Positions 55,845 through 64,000 of a DNA stretch of 64,000 bases are shown here, piece after piece. A model generated the notes under the pieces. That model did not search any database. It had not been told where the DNA came from and saw only the letters and a program-made list of their open reading frames with translations. Location: positions 2,542,001 through 2,606,000 of the forward strand of contig NZ_AP025628.1 of the NCBI RefSeq assembly GCF_025999835.1. The letters run 5' to 3'. This DNA comes from Caldinitratiruptor microaerophilus (GTDB taxonomy: Bacteria > Bacillota > Sulfobacillia > Symbiobacteriales > ZC4RG38). How positions within the stretch are numbered: position 1 is the stretch's first letter; every line of letters begins with the position of its first letter. The position numbers and the translations under genes are program-made.

Positions 55845-56442
55845 CCGCTGGAACCGGCCACGGCTTGCCCGCGCGCCGGCGCTCCGCCAGGAGCCAGTTG
55901 CGCGTGCGGACAGAGCCGAGGTGAAGCAGCCGCCCGGTCCGGAGGACGTACGCGATGGTATGATCGAGCCCCGCCAGGAGGGCCTCGTCCAGGTCCCGCT
56001 CCGCCAGCCGGCGGAGGATCTCCACGCCGGGGAAGTCCCGCCCGGGCTCGATCATGTCCGCCAGCCAGATCACCTTCTCGAGGAGCCCCATCCCCGGCGT
56101 GCCGGTGGTGTGCCAGCGGATCGCCGCGAGGACCTCCGGGTCGCGGGCCAGCCCCTCCTCCCGGACGAGTTCGGCGCCCACGGGGGCGTGCAGGAGATCG
56201 GGGAAGGCCTCCTCCGCCGGGTCGGCGATCACCCCGAAGCGCCGCCCGAGTTCCAGGAGCCGCTCCGGGGGAAGCCCCTTCGCGTAGTCGTGGAGGAGGG
56301 CCGCCAGCCGGGCCTTCTCCGGGTCGGCACCCCAGCGACGGGCCATCGCCACCGCGGCGTCCACGACGCCCCGGGTATGCCGCAGACGCTCGTCATCCAG
56401 CCTGCAGCGCAGGGCCTCCTCGATCCGCGCCAGGTCGATCAT
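55828..56442 (-). CDS. yqeK: YqeK-type HD-domain diadenosine tetraphosphatase
   Basis: 204 aa from the ATG at 56442, overlapping nadD as ATGA. HD-domain residues: RHTRGVVDAAVAM, the HD pair at 51-52 (LLHDYAKG), HAPVGAEL, IRWHTTGTPGMGLLEKVIWLADMIEPGRDF in reduced form (WHTTGTPGM, ADMIEPGR). Known YqeK proteins cleave Ap4A symmetrically. The last few residues arise from the heptad repeat at the gene end. Coupled to nadD as in other Firmicutes. Confidence 0.93.
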   Translation of the reverse strand: MIDLARIEEALRCRLDDERLRHTRGVVDAAVAMARRWGADPEKARLAALLHDYAKGLPPERLLELGRRFGVIADPAEEAFPDLLHAPVGAELVREEGLARDPEVLAAIRWHTTGTPGMGLLEKVIWLADMIEPGRDFPGVEILRRLAERDLDEALLAGLDHTIAYVLRTGRLLHLGSVRTRNWLLAERRRAGKPWPVPAVSSAW

Positions 56443-57068
56443 CCGGGCCCCCCTTCGTGCCCGCGGTAAAGCCCGTTTTTTCGAATGTACTCCTCCACCC
56501 CCGGCGGCACAAGGTACGTGAGAGGGTACCCGGCCCGCGCGCGGGCCCGGAGATCGCTGGCGGAGACGGCCACACCCGGGGTCTCCACGATCCGCACCCG
56601 GGCGGTCAGCTCCGGCCCGAGGCGCCGGCGCAGCGCCTCCCATCCTTCGAGGGGGACGCCGGGCCGGACGATGGCGACCAGAGGCCAGCCGGTCAGGAGC
56701 CGGCGGTACTCGTGCCAGGTCTCGATCGCCAGGAGCCCGTCCAGTCCGGTCAGGAAGACTAGGTCCCAGTCGGGGTGGCGCCGCTCGAGCTCGGCCATGG
56801 TGTCCACGGTGTAGCTGGGCCCGGGCCGCTCCAGCTCGAGCTCGCAGATCTCGAAGAGGGGATTGTCCGCCGCGGCCAGGCGGACCATGGCGAGGCGGTG
56901 GGCGGCCGGCGTGACGGGGTGGCCGGTCTTGTGGGGAGGCTCCCCGGCCGGCACGAGCAGCACCCGCTCCAGCCCCACGAGCCACGCCGCCCCCACGGCC
57001 GCCGCGAGGTGCCCGTAGTGGACCGGGTCAAACGTCCCGCCGAAGACCCCGATCCGCCGCCGACCCAT
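56439..57068 (-). CDS. nadD: Nicotinate-nucleotide adenylyltransferase
   Basis: 209 aa. Adenylyltransferase motif FGGTFDPVHYGH (residues 9-20), PPHKTGHPVTPAAHRLAM, and the C-terminal SASDLRARARAG (ISSTxIR-type). It joins ATP and nicotinate mononucleotide to deamido-NAD, a step of NAD synthesis in the cytoplasm. Overlaps yqeK by four bases and follows obgE by 15 bases; conserved obgE-nadD-yqeK unit, with proBA absent. Confidence 0.94.
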   Translation of the reverse strand: MGRRRIGVFGGTFDPVHYGHLAAAVGAAWLVGLERVLLVPAGEPPHKTGHPVTPAAHRLAMVRLAAADNPLFEICELELERPGPSYTVDTMAELERRHPDWDLVFLTGLDGLLAIETWHEYRRLLTGWPLVAIVRPGVPLEGWEALRRRLGPELTARVRIVETPGVAVSASDLRARARAGYPLTYLVPPGVEEYIRKNGLYRGHEGGPG

Positions 57069-57083
57069 GGGACCACCTGCCCG

Positions 57084-58388
57084 TCAGGCTTCGGGCTCCC
57101 CGCCCGAGAGCTCGAACTCCACCCCGGCGATCTCCACGGTGTCGCCGTCCCTGGCCCCCCTGGCCCGCAGCTCCGCCTCGATGCCGCTCCGGCGCAGGAT
57201 CCGCAGGAAGCGGCGCACCGCCTCCTCGTTGTTCCAGGGCGTCATGGCCGCCAGCCGCTCGATCGCCTTGCCCTTCACGACCCAGGCGGCGTCAGGCCGC
57301 CGGCGGATGGTGAAGGCCGCCTCGTCCGCCGCGCGGAAGACGCGCTCTGCGGCCTCGCCGGCGTCCGGCACCACCGCCGGGCCCTCGGCCCGCACCGCGT
57401 CGAGCAGGTCCGCCACCGCGAGCAGCAGGGCGCCCACGCCCTGGCCCGTGGCGGCGGAGATCGGGAACACGCGGATCCCGCGCGACGCCATCGCGGCTTC
57501 GAACGACGGGAGGTGGGCCCGCGCCTCCGCCAGGTCCATCTTGTTGAAGGCCACGACGTGGGGGCGCTCGGCCAGCACCGGGCTGTACAGGGCGAGCTCC
57601 TTCCGGATGGTCTCGTAGTCGGCCAGGGGGTCGCGCCCCTCGATCCCGCTGCCGTCGACCACCTGGATGAGGACCCGGGTCCGCTCGACGTGGCGGAGGA
57701 ACTCGTGCCCGAGGCCGACCCCGGCGTGGGCTCCCTCGATGAGCCCGGGGATGTCCGCCATGACGAAGCTGCGGCCGTCCCCCACCTCCACCACCCCGAG
57801 GTTGGGCGTCAGGGTGGTGAAGGGATAGTCGGCGATGCGGGGCCGGGCCGCGGTGGTGTGGGCCAGGAGGGTCGACTTGCCGGCGTTGGGGTAGCCGACC
57901 AGCCCGACGTCGGCCACCACCTTGAGCTCGAGGAGCAGCCAGCGCTCCTCACCGGGTTCCCCTTCTTCATACATGGTCGGAGCCCGGTGGGTCGGGGTGG
58001 CGAAGTGCATGTTGCCGCGGCCGCCCCGACCGCCGCGGGCGACGACGGCCCGCTGACCCGGCTCGACCAGGTCGAACAGGACCTCCCCCGTCTCGGCATC
58101 CCGGACGACCGTGCCAGGGGGCACCTTCACGACGAGGTCCTCCCCGTCCCGGCCGTGCATGCCCTTGCCCTTGCCGTGCTCGCCCCGCTCCGCCCGGTAG
58201 TGGCGCTGGTACTTGAAGTCGAGGAGGGTGCGCAGGCCCGGGTCGACCACGAGGACGACGTCGCCTCCCTTGCCGCCGTCGCCGCCGAACGGGCCACCCT
58301 CGGGCACGAACTTCTCGCGCCGCATCGCGTTCGAGCCGCGGCCCCCGTCGCCGCCCTTCACGTAGATCCTGGCAAGGTCCACGAACAC
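57084..58388 (-). CDS. obgE: GTPase ObgE/CgtA
   Basis: 434 aa. N-terminal Obg domain of glycine-rich repeats (GGDGGRGSNAMRREKFVPEGG), G1 motif GYPNAGKS at 165-172, G3 DIPGLIEGAH, G4 NKMD, and a C-terminal OCT domain of about 80 residues (VKGKAIERLAAMTPWNNEEAVRRF). Full-length Gram-positive form. Involved in 50S assembly and stringent control; Bacillus links it to sporulation through Spo0B, but spo0B is absent here. Separated from rpmA by a hairpin. Confidence 0.97.
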   Translation of the reverse strand: MFVDLARIYVKGGDGGRGSNAMRREKFVPEGGPFGGDGGKGGDVVLVVDPGLRTLLDFKYQRHYRAERGEHGKGKGMHGRDGEDLVVKVPPGTVVRDAETGEVLFDLVEPGQRAVVARGGRGGRGNMHFATPTHRAPTMYEEGEPGEERWLLLELKVVADVGLVGYPNAGKSTLLAHTTAARPRIADYPFTTLTPNLGVVEVGDGRSFVMADIPGLIEGAHAGVGLGHEFLRHVERTRVLIQVVDGSGIEGRDPLADYETIRKELALYSPVLAERPHVVAFNKMDLAEARAHLPSFEAAMASRGIRVFPISAATGQGVGALLLAVADLLDAVRAEGPAVVPDAGEAAERVFRAADEAAFTIRRRPDAAWVVKGKAIERLAAMTPWNNEEAVRRFLRILRRSGIEAELRARGARDGDTVEIAGVEFELSGGEPEA

Positions 58389-58421
58389 GTGCCCTCACCC
58401 CACATGCGGGCCAACGACGAA

Positions 58422-58451
58422 CGGGCCCCGGCTACCGGTCGCCGGGGCCCG
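58422..58451 (-). terminator. 11-bp hairpin between rpmA and obgE
   Basis: CGGGCCCCGGC (58422-58432) pairs perfectly with 58441-58451 around an 8-base loop. No U-tract; perhaps a partial terminator that sets ribosomal-protein to ObgE ratio. Confidence 0.6.
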
Positions 58452-58462
58452 CCGCCCAGTCT

Positions 58463-58747
58463 TCAGACCGAGGCCTGCTCGAGCGGTACCACACTCACGA
58501 CCTTGCGGCCCTGGGGGCCCCTCCCGAAGACCACCACGCCGTCGGCGGTGGCGAAGAGGGTGTCGTCACCACCCCGGCGGACGTTGCGACCCGGGTGGAA
58601 CCGGGTGCCCCGCTGGCGCACGAGGATGCTGCCGGCGGTGACCACCTGCCCGCCGTACCGCTTCACGCCAAGGAACTTCGGGTTGGAGTCCCGCCCGTTG
58701 CGGGAGCTGCCCACGCCCTTCTTGTGCGCGAAGTACTGGAGATACAT
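58463..58747 (-). CDS. rpmA: 50S ribosomal protein L27 with cleavable N-terminus
   Basis: 94 aa from the ATG at 58747. Starts [20 protein letters not shown]: the first seven residues form the Firmicute N-terminal extension, with the Prp cleavage motif (LQFFA-type, here LQYFA) just before HKKG. Mature L27 would begin at H8. Downstream [17 protein letters not shown] and FHPGRNV are family signatures. The protease gene prp is next to it. Sits in rplU-prp-rpmA. Confidence 0.97.
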   Translation of the reverse strand: MYLQYFAHKKGVGSSRNGRDSNPKFLGVKRYGGQVVTAGSILVRQRGTRFHPGRNVRRGGDDTLFATADGVVVFGRGPQGRKVVSVVPLEQASV

Positions 58748-58749
58748 GC

Positions 58750-59082
58750 CTATCCCCCCTCCGTCACCCGGACGTAGCCGCCGTAATCCTTCTCGATGTC
58801 CCGGAGCCCGAGCACCATCGTCTCCAGGATCGCCTGCGCGGTCCGCTCCGCCTCGGGCGTGCCGGGCTCCAGCCGGCAGTCGACGTACCCCTCCCGGTCC
58901 TCCTGCCGGACCGCGTGGGGAATCCGGGCCACGGAGCGGAGACCCAGGAGGGCGGTGAACACCACCGCCGTGACCCCGGCGCAGACGATGTCCCGGCCGG
59001 CCTCCGCGAACCCCGCGTGGCCCTGGACCGTGAAACCGGTGATGCGCCCGGCCTCGTCCCGCCGGACCCGGACCCGGATCAT
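58750..59082 (-). CDS. prp: Ribosomal-processing cysteine protease Prp
   Basis: 110 aa. Catalytic dyad H22 (GHAGFAEAG) and C34 (DIVCAGVTA), both conserved. [19 protein letters not shown] starts the family fold. It removes the N-terminal extension of L27, encoded immediately downstream. Between rplU and rpmA with three-base and two-base gaps. The gene corresponds to ysxB in Bacillus. Confidence 0.95.
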   Translation of the reverse strand: MIRVRVRRDEAGRITGFTVQGHAGFAEAGRDIVCAGVTAVVFTALLGLRSVARIPHAVRQEDREGYVDCRLEPGTPEAERTAQAILETMVLGLRDIEKDYGGYVRVTEGG

Positions 59083-59085
59083 GCG

Positions 59086-59406
59086 CTAACCCTCGATGCT
59101 CTCGATCTGAAGCTCCGTGAACGGCTGGCGGTGACCCTGGCGGCGGCGGTAGTTCGACTTGGCCCGGAACTTGAAGACCAGGATCTTGGGCCCCTTGCCG
59201 TGGCCCACCACCCGGGCGCTCACCCGGGCGCCCGGCACCGTGGGCGTGCCGACCCGGAACTCCCCGTCCCGCTCGACCGCGAGCACCCGGTCGAACGTGA
59301 CCGTCTCCCCCTCGCCGGCGGGGAGCCGCTCCACCCGGATCTTGTCCCCGGGCGCCACGCGGTACTGCTTGCCGCCGGTCTCGATGATGGCGTACAGCTC
59401 GTCCAC
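59086..59406 (-). CDS. rplU: 50S ribosomal protein L21
   Basis: 106 aa from a GTG at 59406. The G-run ribosome site is so close to that GTG that a CTG at 59397, giving the canonical [14 protein letters not shown], is an alternative start; both give full-length L21. [25 protein letters not shown]-type C-terminus ([16 protein letters not shown]). First gene of rplU-prp-rpmA-obgE with a strong promoter and a 120-base leader. Confidence 0.96.
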   Translation of the reverse strand: MDELYAIIETGGKQYRVAPGDKIRVERLPAGEGETVTFDRVLAVERDGEFRVGTPTVPGARVSARVVGHGKGPKILVFKFRAKSNYRRRQGHRQPFTELQIESIEG

Positions 59407-59528
59407 CCCCCGATGTCAGACTCGCCGGACCGGGCGCAGCGGCCTTCCGGAGCCGGCCTCCGGCTTCTCCGCTGGCTTGGGGCCCTCGCCGCGCGGTTGG
59501 GCACCGGTCTGCCGACGGCAGCCAGTGA
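59407..59528 (-). ncRNA. rplU leader RNA (candidate L21 leader)
   Basis: About 122 bases between the promoter and rplU, able to form stems (for example AGCCGGAGGCCGGCT-type pairing near 59450-59475). Firmicutes have a known L21 leader (Rfam L21_leader) here that is thought to mediate autoregulation. I identify it by position and length only, not by a confirmed consensus. Confidence 0.4.
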
Positions 59529-59534
59529 CACTTC

Positions 59535-59563
59535 ATCCTATCACGCGCCCCCCGCCGTGTCAA
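59535..59563 (-). promoter_or_regulatory. Sigma-A promoter of rplU-prp-rpmA-obgE
   Basis: TTGACA (59563-59558), 17-base spacer, TAGGAT (59540-59535). Confidence 0.9.
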
Positions 59564-59581
59564 CGCGGCCGCAGGGGCGGT

Positions 59582-59608
59582 GCCGCAGGGGCGAGCAGCC
59601 CCTGCGGC
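59582..59608 (-). terminator. Hairpin terminator after rng
   Basis: GCCGCAGGGGC (59582-59592) pairs perfectly with 59598-59608 around GAGCA, nine bases past the rng stop and just upstream of the rplU promoter. No U-tract. Confidence 0.65.
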
Positions 59609-59616
59609 CGGGCGGA

Positions 59617-61290
59617 TCACACCAGTCGGGCGCGGGCGTAGGTCCGGAAGGCCCGGACCACCTCCACCTGCACCTGCCGGCCGACCATCCCGCCGGCGCC
59701 GTCGATGTCGATCACGTACCCGTCCAGCCGGGCGATGCCGTCGCCGGGGTTGGTCACGTGCGGCTCCTCCACGGTGACGGTCAGCACCTGTCCCGGGCGG
59801 ACCGGCAGGGCCTGCGCCTCCACCTCCGCCAGGCTGCCGAGGGCCCGGATGCGCAGGTCGCCCGGGTCGACCTGCGAATTGCCGCGCACGAAGATCGACC
59901 GCCCCAGCTCCCGCTCGAGCTGGCGCAGGTGCGCGCCCCCGGGCCCGATCACCAGCGCCGCCACCGACGGGTGCAGCTCCACCAGGATCGCCTCGGCGGC
60001 CGAGGTCAGGAGGGTGCGCCGGATCTCCGCCCGCGCCCGGCGGGCCAGCGTGTCCTCGGCGGGGACCCGGCCGCGCCCGTCGCAGTGCGGGCACGGCCGC
60101 AGGAGGATCTCGTCCAGGGTCTGCCGGGACTTCTTGCGGGTCAGCTCGACAAGGCCCAGCTGCGTGAGGCCCAGCACGTTCGTGCGGGTGCGGTCCCGCG
60201 CCAGGGCCTCCTCGAGCGCCTCGAGAACCCGCTGCCGGTCCTCGGGCAGGTCCATGTCGATGAAGTCCACCACCACGATGCCCCCGATGTCCCGCAGGCG
60301 CAGCTGCCGGGCGATCTCCGCCGCCGCCTCGAGGTTCGTGCGCAGCACGGTGTCCCGCAGGTCCGTGGTTCCCACGAACTTGCCGGTGTTCACGTCGATC
60401 GCCGTGAGGGCCTCGGTCCGGTCGATGACCAGGTACCCGCCCGACCGCAGCCACACCTTGCGCCGCAGCGCCCGCTCGATCTCCTGCTCCACGCCGTACC
60501 GGTCGAAGAGGGACACGGTGGTGGGCGTGTAGAGGCGGACCCGGGAGCGCAGGTGCGGGGCCATCAACTCCAGCCACTCCAGCACCCGCTCGTAGTCGGA
60601 CGGGGAGTCGATGTAGAGCTCCGTCACGTCGTCGTCGAGCCAGTCCCGCACCACCCGCTGCACCAGGCCGAGGTCCCGGTGGACCAGGGAGCGGGCCTCC
60701 GCCGCGCGGGCCCGGGCCTCAACGCCCTGCCAGAGGCGGACCAGGTACTCGATGTCGCGCCGGAACTCGGCCTCGCTGGCCCCCTCGGCGACCGTCCGGA
60801 CGATGAGGCCCATCCCCGGGGGCCGCAGGGACTCGGCGAGGGCCTTCAGCCGCTCCCGCTCGCGCTCCTTCGTGATCCGCCGGCTCACCCCGACGAACTC
60901 CACGCTGGGCATCAGGACCAGGTACCGGCCCGGCAGGGTCACGTGACGGGTCACCCGGGGGCCCTTCGTCCCGCTGGGCTCCTTGACGACCTGCACCAGC
61001 AGCTCCTGGCCGGGCCTCACGACGTCCCGGATCGCCGGCGGCGCGCCGTCCACCTCCAGACCCGGAGGGATGGCGTCGTCGACGAAGAGGAAGGCGTTGC
61101 GCTCCAGGCCGATGTCCACGAAGGCGGCCTGCATGCCGGGCAGGACGTTCTGCACCCGGCCCTTGTAGATGTTGCCGACGAGCTGCTGCCGGACCGCGCG
61201 CTCGAACAGGAGCTCGACGACCTGGCCGTCCTCCCGCATCGCCGCCCGGACCCCGTCGACGTCGACGCTCACCAGGATCTCCTTGGACAA
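59617..61290 (-). CDS. rng: Ribonuclease G/E family endoribonuclease
   Basis: 557 aa from a TTG at 61290, seven bases from GGAGGT. S1 domain ([23 protein letters not shown]), RNase H-like and DNase I-like catalytic regions ([18 protein letters not shown] contains the Mg-binding aspartates), zinc-link CPHCDGRG, and a C-terminal TRAM/PNPase-like segment. Short RNase G form, without the long E-type scaffold. Cuts single-stranded RNA. A possible -10 (TACAAT, 61330-61325) lacks a matching -35. Next to spoIVFB as in Bacillus-related species. Confidence 0.95.
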   Translation of the reverse strand: MSKEILVSVDVDGVRAAMREDGQVVELLFERAVRQQLVGNIYKGRVQNVLPGMQAAFVDIGLERNAFLFVDDAIPPGLEVDGAPPAIRDVVRPGQELLVQVVKEPSGTKGPRVTRHVTLPGRYLVLMPSVEFVGVSRRITKERERERLKALAESLRPPGMGLIVRTVAEGASEAEFRRDIEYLVRLWQGVEARARAAEARSLVHRDLGLVQRVVRDWLDDDVTELYIDSPSDYERVLEWLELMAPHLRSRVRLYTPTTVSLFDRYGVEQEIERALRRKVWLRSGGYLVIDRTEALTAIDVNTGKFVGTTDLRDTVLRTNLEAAAEIARQLRLRDIGGIVVVDFIDMDLPEDRQRVLEALEEALARDRTRTNVLGLTQLGLVELTRKKSRQTLDEILLRPCPHCDGRGRVPAEDTLARRARAEIRRTLLTSAAEAILVELHPSVAALVIGPGGAHLRQLERELGRSIFVRGNSQVDPGDLRIRALGSLAEVEAQALPVRPGQVLTVTVEEPHVTNPGDGIARLDGYVIDIDGAGGMVGRQVQVEVVRAFRTYARARLV

Positions 61291-61343
61291 GCCCCTTACC
61301 TCCACCCCTGCCTGTACACCCTTTATTGTACAGCCCCCGGGGC

Positions 61344-62222
61344 TCACCGGCGCTCCAGCAAGGCGGCGAGGGTCGCCTCGGGACCCAGGTGCGTGAAAGC
61401 CTCGACGAGACGCGTCTCCGTCAGGGTGCCCAGCGGCTCCAGCGACTCGTCCACCACGAGGACGAGCTGGTAGCTGCGGGACGCCAGGTGCGGGAGCACC
61501 TCGCGGAGCCGGCAGCTGCCAAGCGCCACCAGGGTGCGCGCCGGGATCACCCGGCGCTCCCGTAGACCCCCCCGGCGCCGCAGGAGGCTACGCATGGACC
61601 GGTAGAGGAGCGCCTCCTGCTCCCGGCCGGCCTCCAGGAAGATGAGGGGACCGCCGACCAGGGCGGTCCAGAGCGGACGCCCTGCCCCCGCCGCCAGCAC
61701 GCCGGCGGCGAACAGGACCACCCCGCTGACCCGTCCGGCCGCCGCCATCCAGCGGGTGACCTGGGCGGGTCCGTGACGGTGGGCCAGGAGACCGCGCAGC
61801 GCCCGGCCGCCGTCGAGGGGCAGGGCCGGGAGCAGGTTGAAGAAGCCGAGGGAAAGGTTCAGGTTCAGGAAGAACTCGACCAGGGCCTGGTCCCACAGGG
61901 GCGCGCCCCGGAGAAGGTGGCCGAGGCCGGCCAGGAAGAAGCTCTGCACGGGCCCTGCCAGGGCGACGGGGACCTCGATCTGCGGCTCCTGGCCGAGGTC
62001 GACGGCCAGGCGCAGGGAACCGCCCACGGGGGAGAGCCGCAGGGACTCGACCTCCACCCCCATGACCGCCGCCACCAGGAGGTGCGCCAGCTCGTGCGCG
62101 GCCAGGGAACCCGCGACGAGCAGGCCGTGCACCGGGTACCCCAGGAAGACCGGCACGGCCAGGAGCACCACGAACAGAGGGTCGACCTCCAGGCGAAGCG
62201 CCGGGCCCAGCCGCAGCCGCAC
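61344..62222 (-). CDS. spoIVFB: SpoIVFB-type M50 site-2 metalloprotease with C-terminal CBS region
   Basis: 292 aa. Membrane protease: HELAH at 43-47 (HExxH zinc site) and LPALPLDGG with D137 as third ligand. About six membrane helices, then a soluble C-terminal CBS-like part (LREVLPHLASRSYQLVLVVDESLEPLGTLTE). SpoIVFB releases mature sigma-K in the mother cell of Bacillus by intramembrane cleavage. Follows spoIVFA by six bases. No sigK is in the window. Confidence 0.9.
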   Translation of the reverse strand: MRLRLGPALRLEVDPLFVVLLAVPVFLGYPVHGLLVAGSLAAHELAHLLVAAVMGVEVESLRLSPVGGSLRLAVDLGQEPQIEVPVALAGPVQSFFLAGLGHLLRGAPLWDQALVEFFLNLNLSLGFFNLLPALPLDGGRALRGLLAHRHGPAQVTRWMAAAGRVSGVVLFAAGVLAAGAGRPLWTALVGGPLIFLEAGREQEALLYRSMRSLLRRRGGLRERRVIPARTLVALGSCRLREVLPHLASRSYQLVLVVDESLEPLGTLTETRLVEAFTHLGPEATLAALLERR

Positions 62223-62228
62223 GCCGCT

Positions 62229-63305
62229 TCAGACCCCCGACCCCGCACCCAGGAGGGGAGCGGGGTCCACCGCGCGCCCGTCCTGGCGGACCTCCAGGTG
62301 CAGGTGCGGCCTCCAGGGCTCTCCGGGCGGCGGCTCACCCAGGACCCCGAGCACCTGCCCGGCCTCCACCCGCCGCCCGACCCCGGCCCCGGACGGCGTC
62401 ACCGGCGCGTAGCGCGTGCTGAGGCCGCCCCCGTGGTCGACCTCCACGAAGGGCCCCAGGAGCGGGTCCCGCCCGACCCGGGCGACCACTCCGGCGCGCA
62501 GGGCGCGCACGGCGGCGCCCGGCTCAGCCGCGAGGTCGACGCCCTCGTGCAGTTCCTCCCCGCCCCCGGCGCGTCCGCGCCAGCCGAAGGGCGAGATCAT
62601 CTCCCCTGCCACCGGCCGCGCGCCGGCGCCACCTCCGTCCCCGGCTGCCGGCCCCGGTCCGGCGGAAGGGCCACCGCCCGACGGTCCGCCGGCGGTGGCC
62701 CCGCTGCCGGCGGACACGCCCCCGGAGGGCGAGGATCCGGGGCGCTCCAGCGTGATCAGGCCAGGGTAGCCCGGCGCCGGCGCGGCGGCCTGGCCGCCCG
62801 GCGGGGAGACCGGGACGCCCCCCTCGGGCAGCGGGGGGCGGGTGCCCAGCGGTGCCTCGTCCCGGGAGGACGGGAGGGCGGGCGGCGGGGTCGGCGGCGA
62901 ATCGACCCGCCCGGGGGCCGGCGCGGGCGGGAGGATCTCGTCCGCCAGGCGCTGAAGGCGGGCGCGCACCCCGCCATGGACGCCGGCCACCGCCCGCGAC
63001 CAGCCGCCCTCCCGGGCCGCCCAGGCCGAAACCCGGCGCCAGGCGTCGCTGACGGAGAAGTCGCCGGCCACGTGACGGGCAACGGCCCGACGGGCGCCAT
63101 CGAGCGAGGCGAAGGGAAGCCAGCGCACCAGGAGCGCCGCCCCCACCAGCGCGGCGGCAAGGGCGGTCTGGAGCCCGAGCCGCGACAGCGTCTCGGCCAC
63201 GTCCTCCCGGCGCAGGAACTGGCGCAGCCGGCCGGGCGGACGCCGCCGCTCCGGCACCACCCCCGCGGACGGATCGGGCCAGACCTGGCGAACGCGCTCG
63301 CGCAA
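62229..63305 (-). CDS. spoIVFA: SpoIVFA-like M23/LytM-domain membrane protein
   Basis: 358 aa. One membrane helix near residues 46-63 (LQTALAAALVGAALLVRW), a long Pro/Gly/Ala-rich stretch (about residues 125-235), and a C-terminal M23 (LytM) fold with HEGVDLAAEPG (HxxxD) and HLHLEV (HxH). SpoIVFA inhibits and anchors the SpoIVFB protease in the engulfed forespore. The M23 metal residues look complete, so peptidase activity cannot be ruled out. Low-complexity tract length is unusual. Confidence 0.85.
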   Translation of the reverse strand: MRERVRQVWPDPSAGVVPERRRPPGRLRQFLRREDVAETLSRLGLQTALAAALVGAALLVRWLPFASLDGARRAVARHVAGDFSVSDAWRRVSAWAAREGGWSRAVAGVHGGVRARLQRLADEILPPAPAPGRVDSPPTPPPALPSSRDEAPLGTRPPLPEGGVPVSPPGGQAAAPAPGYPGLITLERPGSSPSGGVSAGSGATAGGPSGGGPSAGPGPAAGDGGGAGARPVAGEMISPFGWRGRAGGGEELHEGVDLAAEPGAAVRALRAGVVARVGRDPLLGPFVEVDHGGGLSTRYAPVTPSGAGVGRRVEAGQVLGVLGEPPPGEPWRPHLHLEVRQDGRAVDPAPLLGAGSGV

Positions 63306-63495
63306 CGGCTCCCACCCCCGTCCGCACCTGCCAGTCCACTCCCATACGTATGCCGCTGCCCTTCCGGCATTACGGGATCTCGCCGGCGCCGCCTCGTCCC
63401 GCGGAGCCGCGGACGGGCGCGGCGCATGGGCCGGCGGGCAGGGGGCACACTGGGTGACGGAGCCCGCGGTGGCGCCGGAGGGGGGTGCGGAGCGC

Positions 63496-63690
63496 GTGAA
63501 CCGAGGTCACGGCGCGGAGCGGCCAAGCGTGAGCGGCCGTCCGGCTGGCGAGACCGGGCGGGAGCAGACGCTCGTCAAGCGCGACAGCCCGGACGACATC
63601 CGCGCGGATCGGGAAGGGACGCCGAACGCCCGCCGGGCGCAGCCGGCGGGCGGCGCCGGCGCGGATCCCCACCCCCGTGAGGACCACTGA
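63496..63690 (+). CDS. Hypothetical small hydrophilic protein, 64 aa
   Basis: GTG start at 63496 with GGAGGGGGG upstream. The sequence is charged and low-complexity (NRGHGAERPSVSGRPAGETG) with no domain or membrane segment. It could be a spurious frame. 58 bases before the DUF1540 gene on the same strand. The adjoining 190 bases (63306-63495) contain no gene that I can support. Confidence 0.3.
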   Translation: MNRGHGAERPSVSGRPAGETGREQTLVKRDSPDDIRADREGTPNARRAQPAGGAGADPHPREDH

Positions 63691-63748
63691 CGCCGATGTG
63701 ATGAACCGGTCCGCCCTGCGGCCAGACTATCGGCGGAGGTGATGCCTC

Positions 63749-63988
63749 GTGGCCCGCCAGCAGATCGAGTGCACGGTGAGCAGCTGCTTCTACTGGGGAG
63801 ACGGCGACCGGTGCCACGCCGAGCGGATCATCGTCACGGGGAACCCGGCCGGGATCCGGAACGCCCGCACTGAGTTCGGCCAGCTGGAGGGGCGGGACGC
63901 CGCGCATTCCAGCGAGACCCAGTGCCACACCTTCGTTCCGCGGCAGCAGGGCCCCAAGCCGGGAATCCGGCGGCTCGACGAGGTCTGA
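63749..63988 (+). CDS. DUF1540 cysteine-rich protein
   Basis: 79 aa from a GTG at 63749, seven bases after GGAGGTG. Cysteine pattern IECTVSSCFYWGDGDRCHAE (C8, C13, C22) and ETQC (C59), typical of DUF1540 small proteins of spore formers, which may bind metal. Function not known; several members are sporulation or spore-coat associated. It is the last complete gene before the window edge. Confidence 0.85.
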   Translation: MARQQIECTVSSCFYWGDGDRCHAERIIVTGNPAGIRNARTEFGQLEGRDAAHSSETQCHTFVPRQQGPKPGIRRLDEV

Positions 63989-64000
63989 CCGGAGACACGC

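Noticed and set aside
61325-61353. Promoter for rng (TACAAT)
   Set aside because: No acceptable -35 at 15-19 bases; probably read through from spoIVFA-spoIVFB.

Overview
This is 64 kb of a very GC-rich bacterial chromosome with the gene content of an endospore-forming Firmicute. It carries sporulation genes (yqfC, yqfD, spoIIP, a spoIVFA/spoIVFB pair), HrcA/CIRCE heat-shock control, a Leu T-box leader and a Firmicute-type L27 with its processing protease Prp. Non-ATG starts behind strong GGAGG Shine-Dalgarno sites are frequent. The base composition, a complete succinate dehydrogenase and a molybdopterin oxidoreductase fit a Symbiobacterium/Caldinitratiruptor-like thermophile. That placement is inference; no 16S gene is present. 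Almost all genes lie on the minus strand. No tRNA, rRNA, CRISPR array, insertion sequence or prophage was seen.

The backbone matches, in the same order, the Bacillus subtilis comE-holA-rpsT-spoIIP-lepA-hemW-hrcA-grpE-dnaK-dnaJ-prmA-mtaB-rpsU-yqeY-nfeD-floA-yqfC-yqfD-phoH-pgpH island. Here it runs from about 51 kb leftward to 1. A second conserved block follows at 52-63 kb: leuS, rsfS, yqeK, nadD, obgE, rpmA, prp, rplU, rng, spoIVFB, spoIVFA. Genes often found in these blocks but not seen here are gpr, rsmE, comEB, spo0B and lytR.

Three metabolic modules interrupt the first block. (1) 6.9-10.1 kb: a YyaE-like molybdopterin oxidoreductase and a MoeA-like molybdopterin-binding protein. (2) 14.2-17.4 kb: sdhCDAB on the plus strand. 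(3) 24.1-35.4 kb: a leftward operon paaK1-livG-acs-livH-livM-livK-livF-paaK2 with a divergent sigma-54 enhancer-binding protein. A textbook -24/-12 promoter precedes paaK1, and two CTATG-N8-CATAG palindromes lie between promoter and activator. Together these form a compact, testable uptake-and-CoA-activation system, probably for aromatic or other carboxylic acids.

Regulatory DNA is unusually legible. There are two perfect CIRCE operators, each with its own sigma-A promoter, a Leu T-box with a CTC specifier, and clear promoters for rpsU, rpsT, lepA, rplU, leuS and sdh. Hairpins appear to bury the Shine-Dalgarno of comEA (a cUUCGg tetraloop) and of rpsU, and GC-rich hairpins lie between several genes. 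Protein oddities include a ComEC whose metallo-beta-lactamase domain has lost its metal-binding motif, a MinD/ParA-like protein without a P-loop, and a membrane-anchored alkaline-phosphatase-superfamily-like protein lacking the usual nucleophile.
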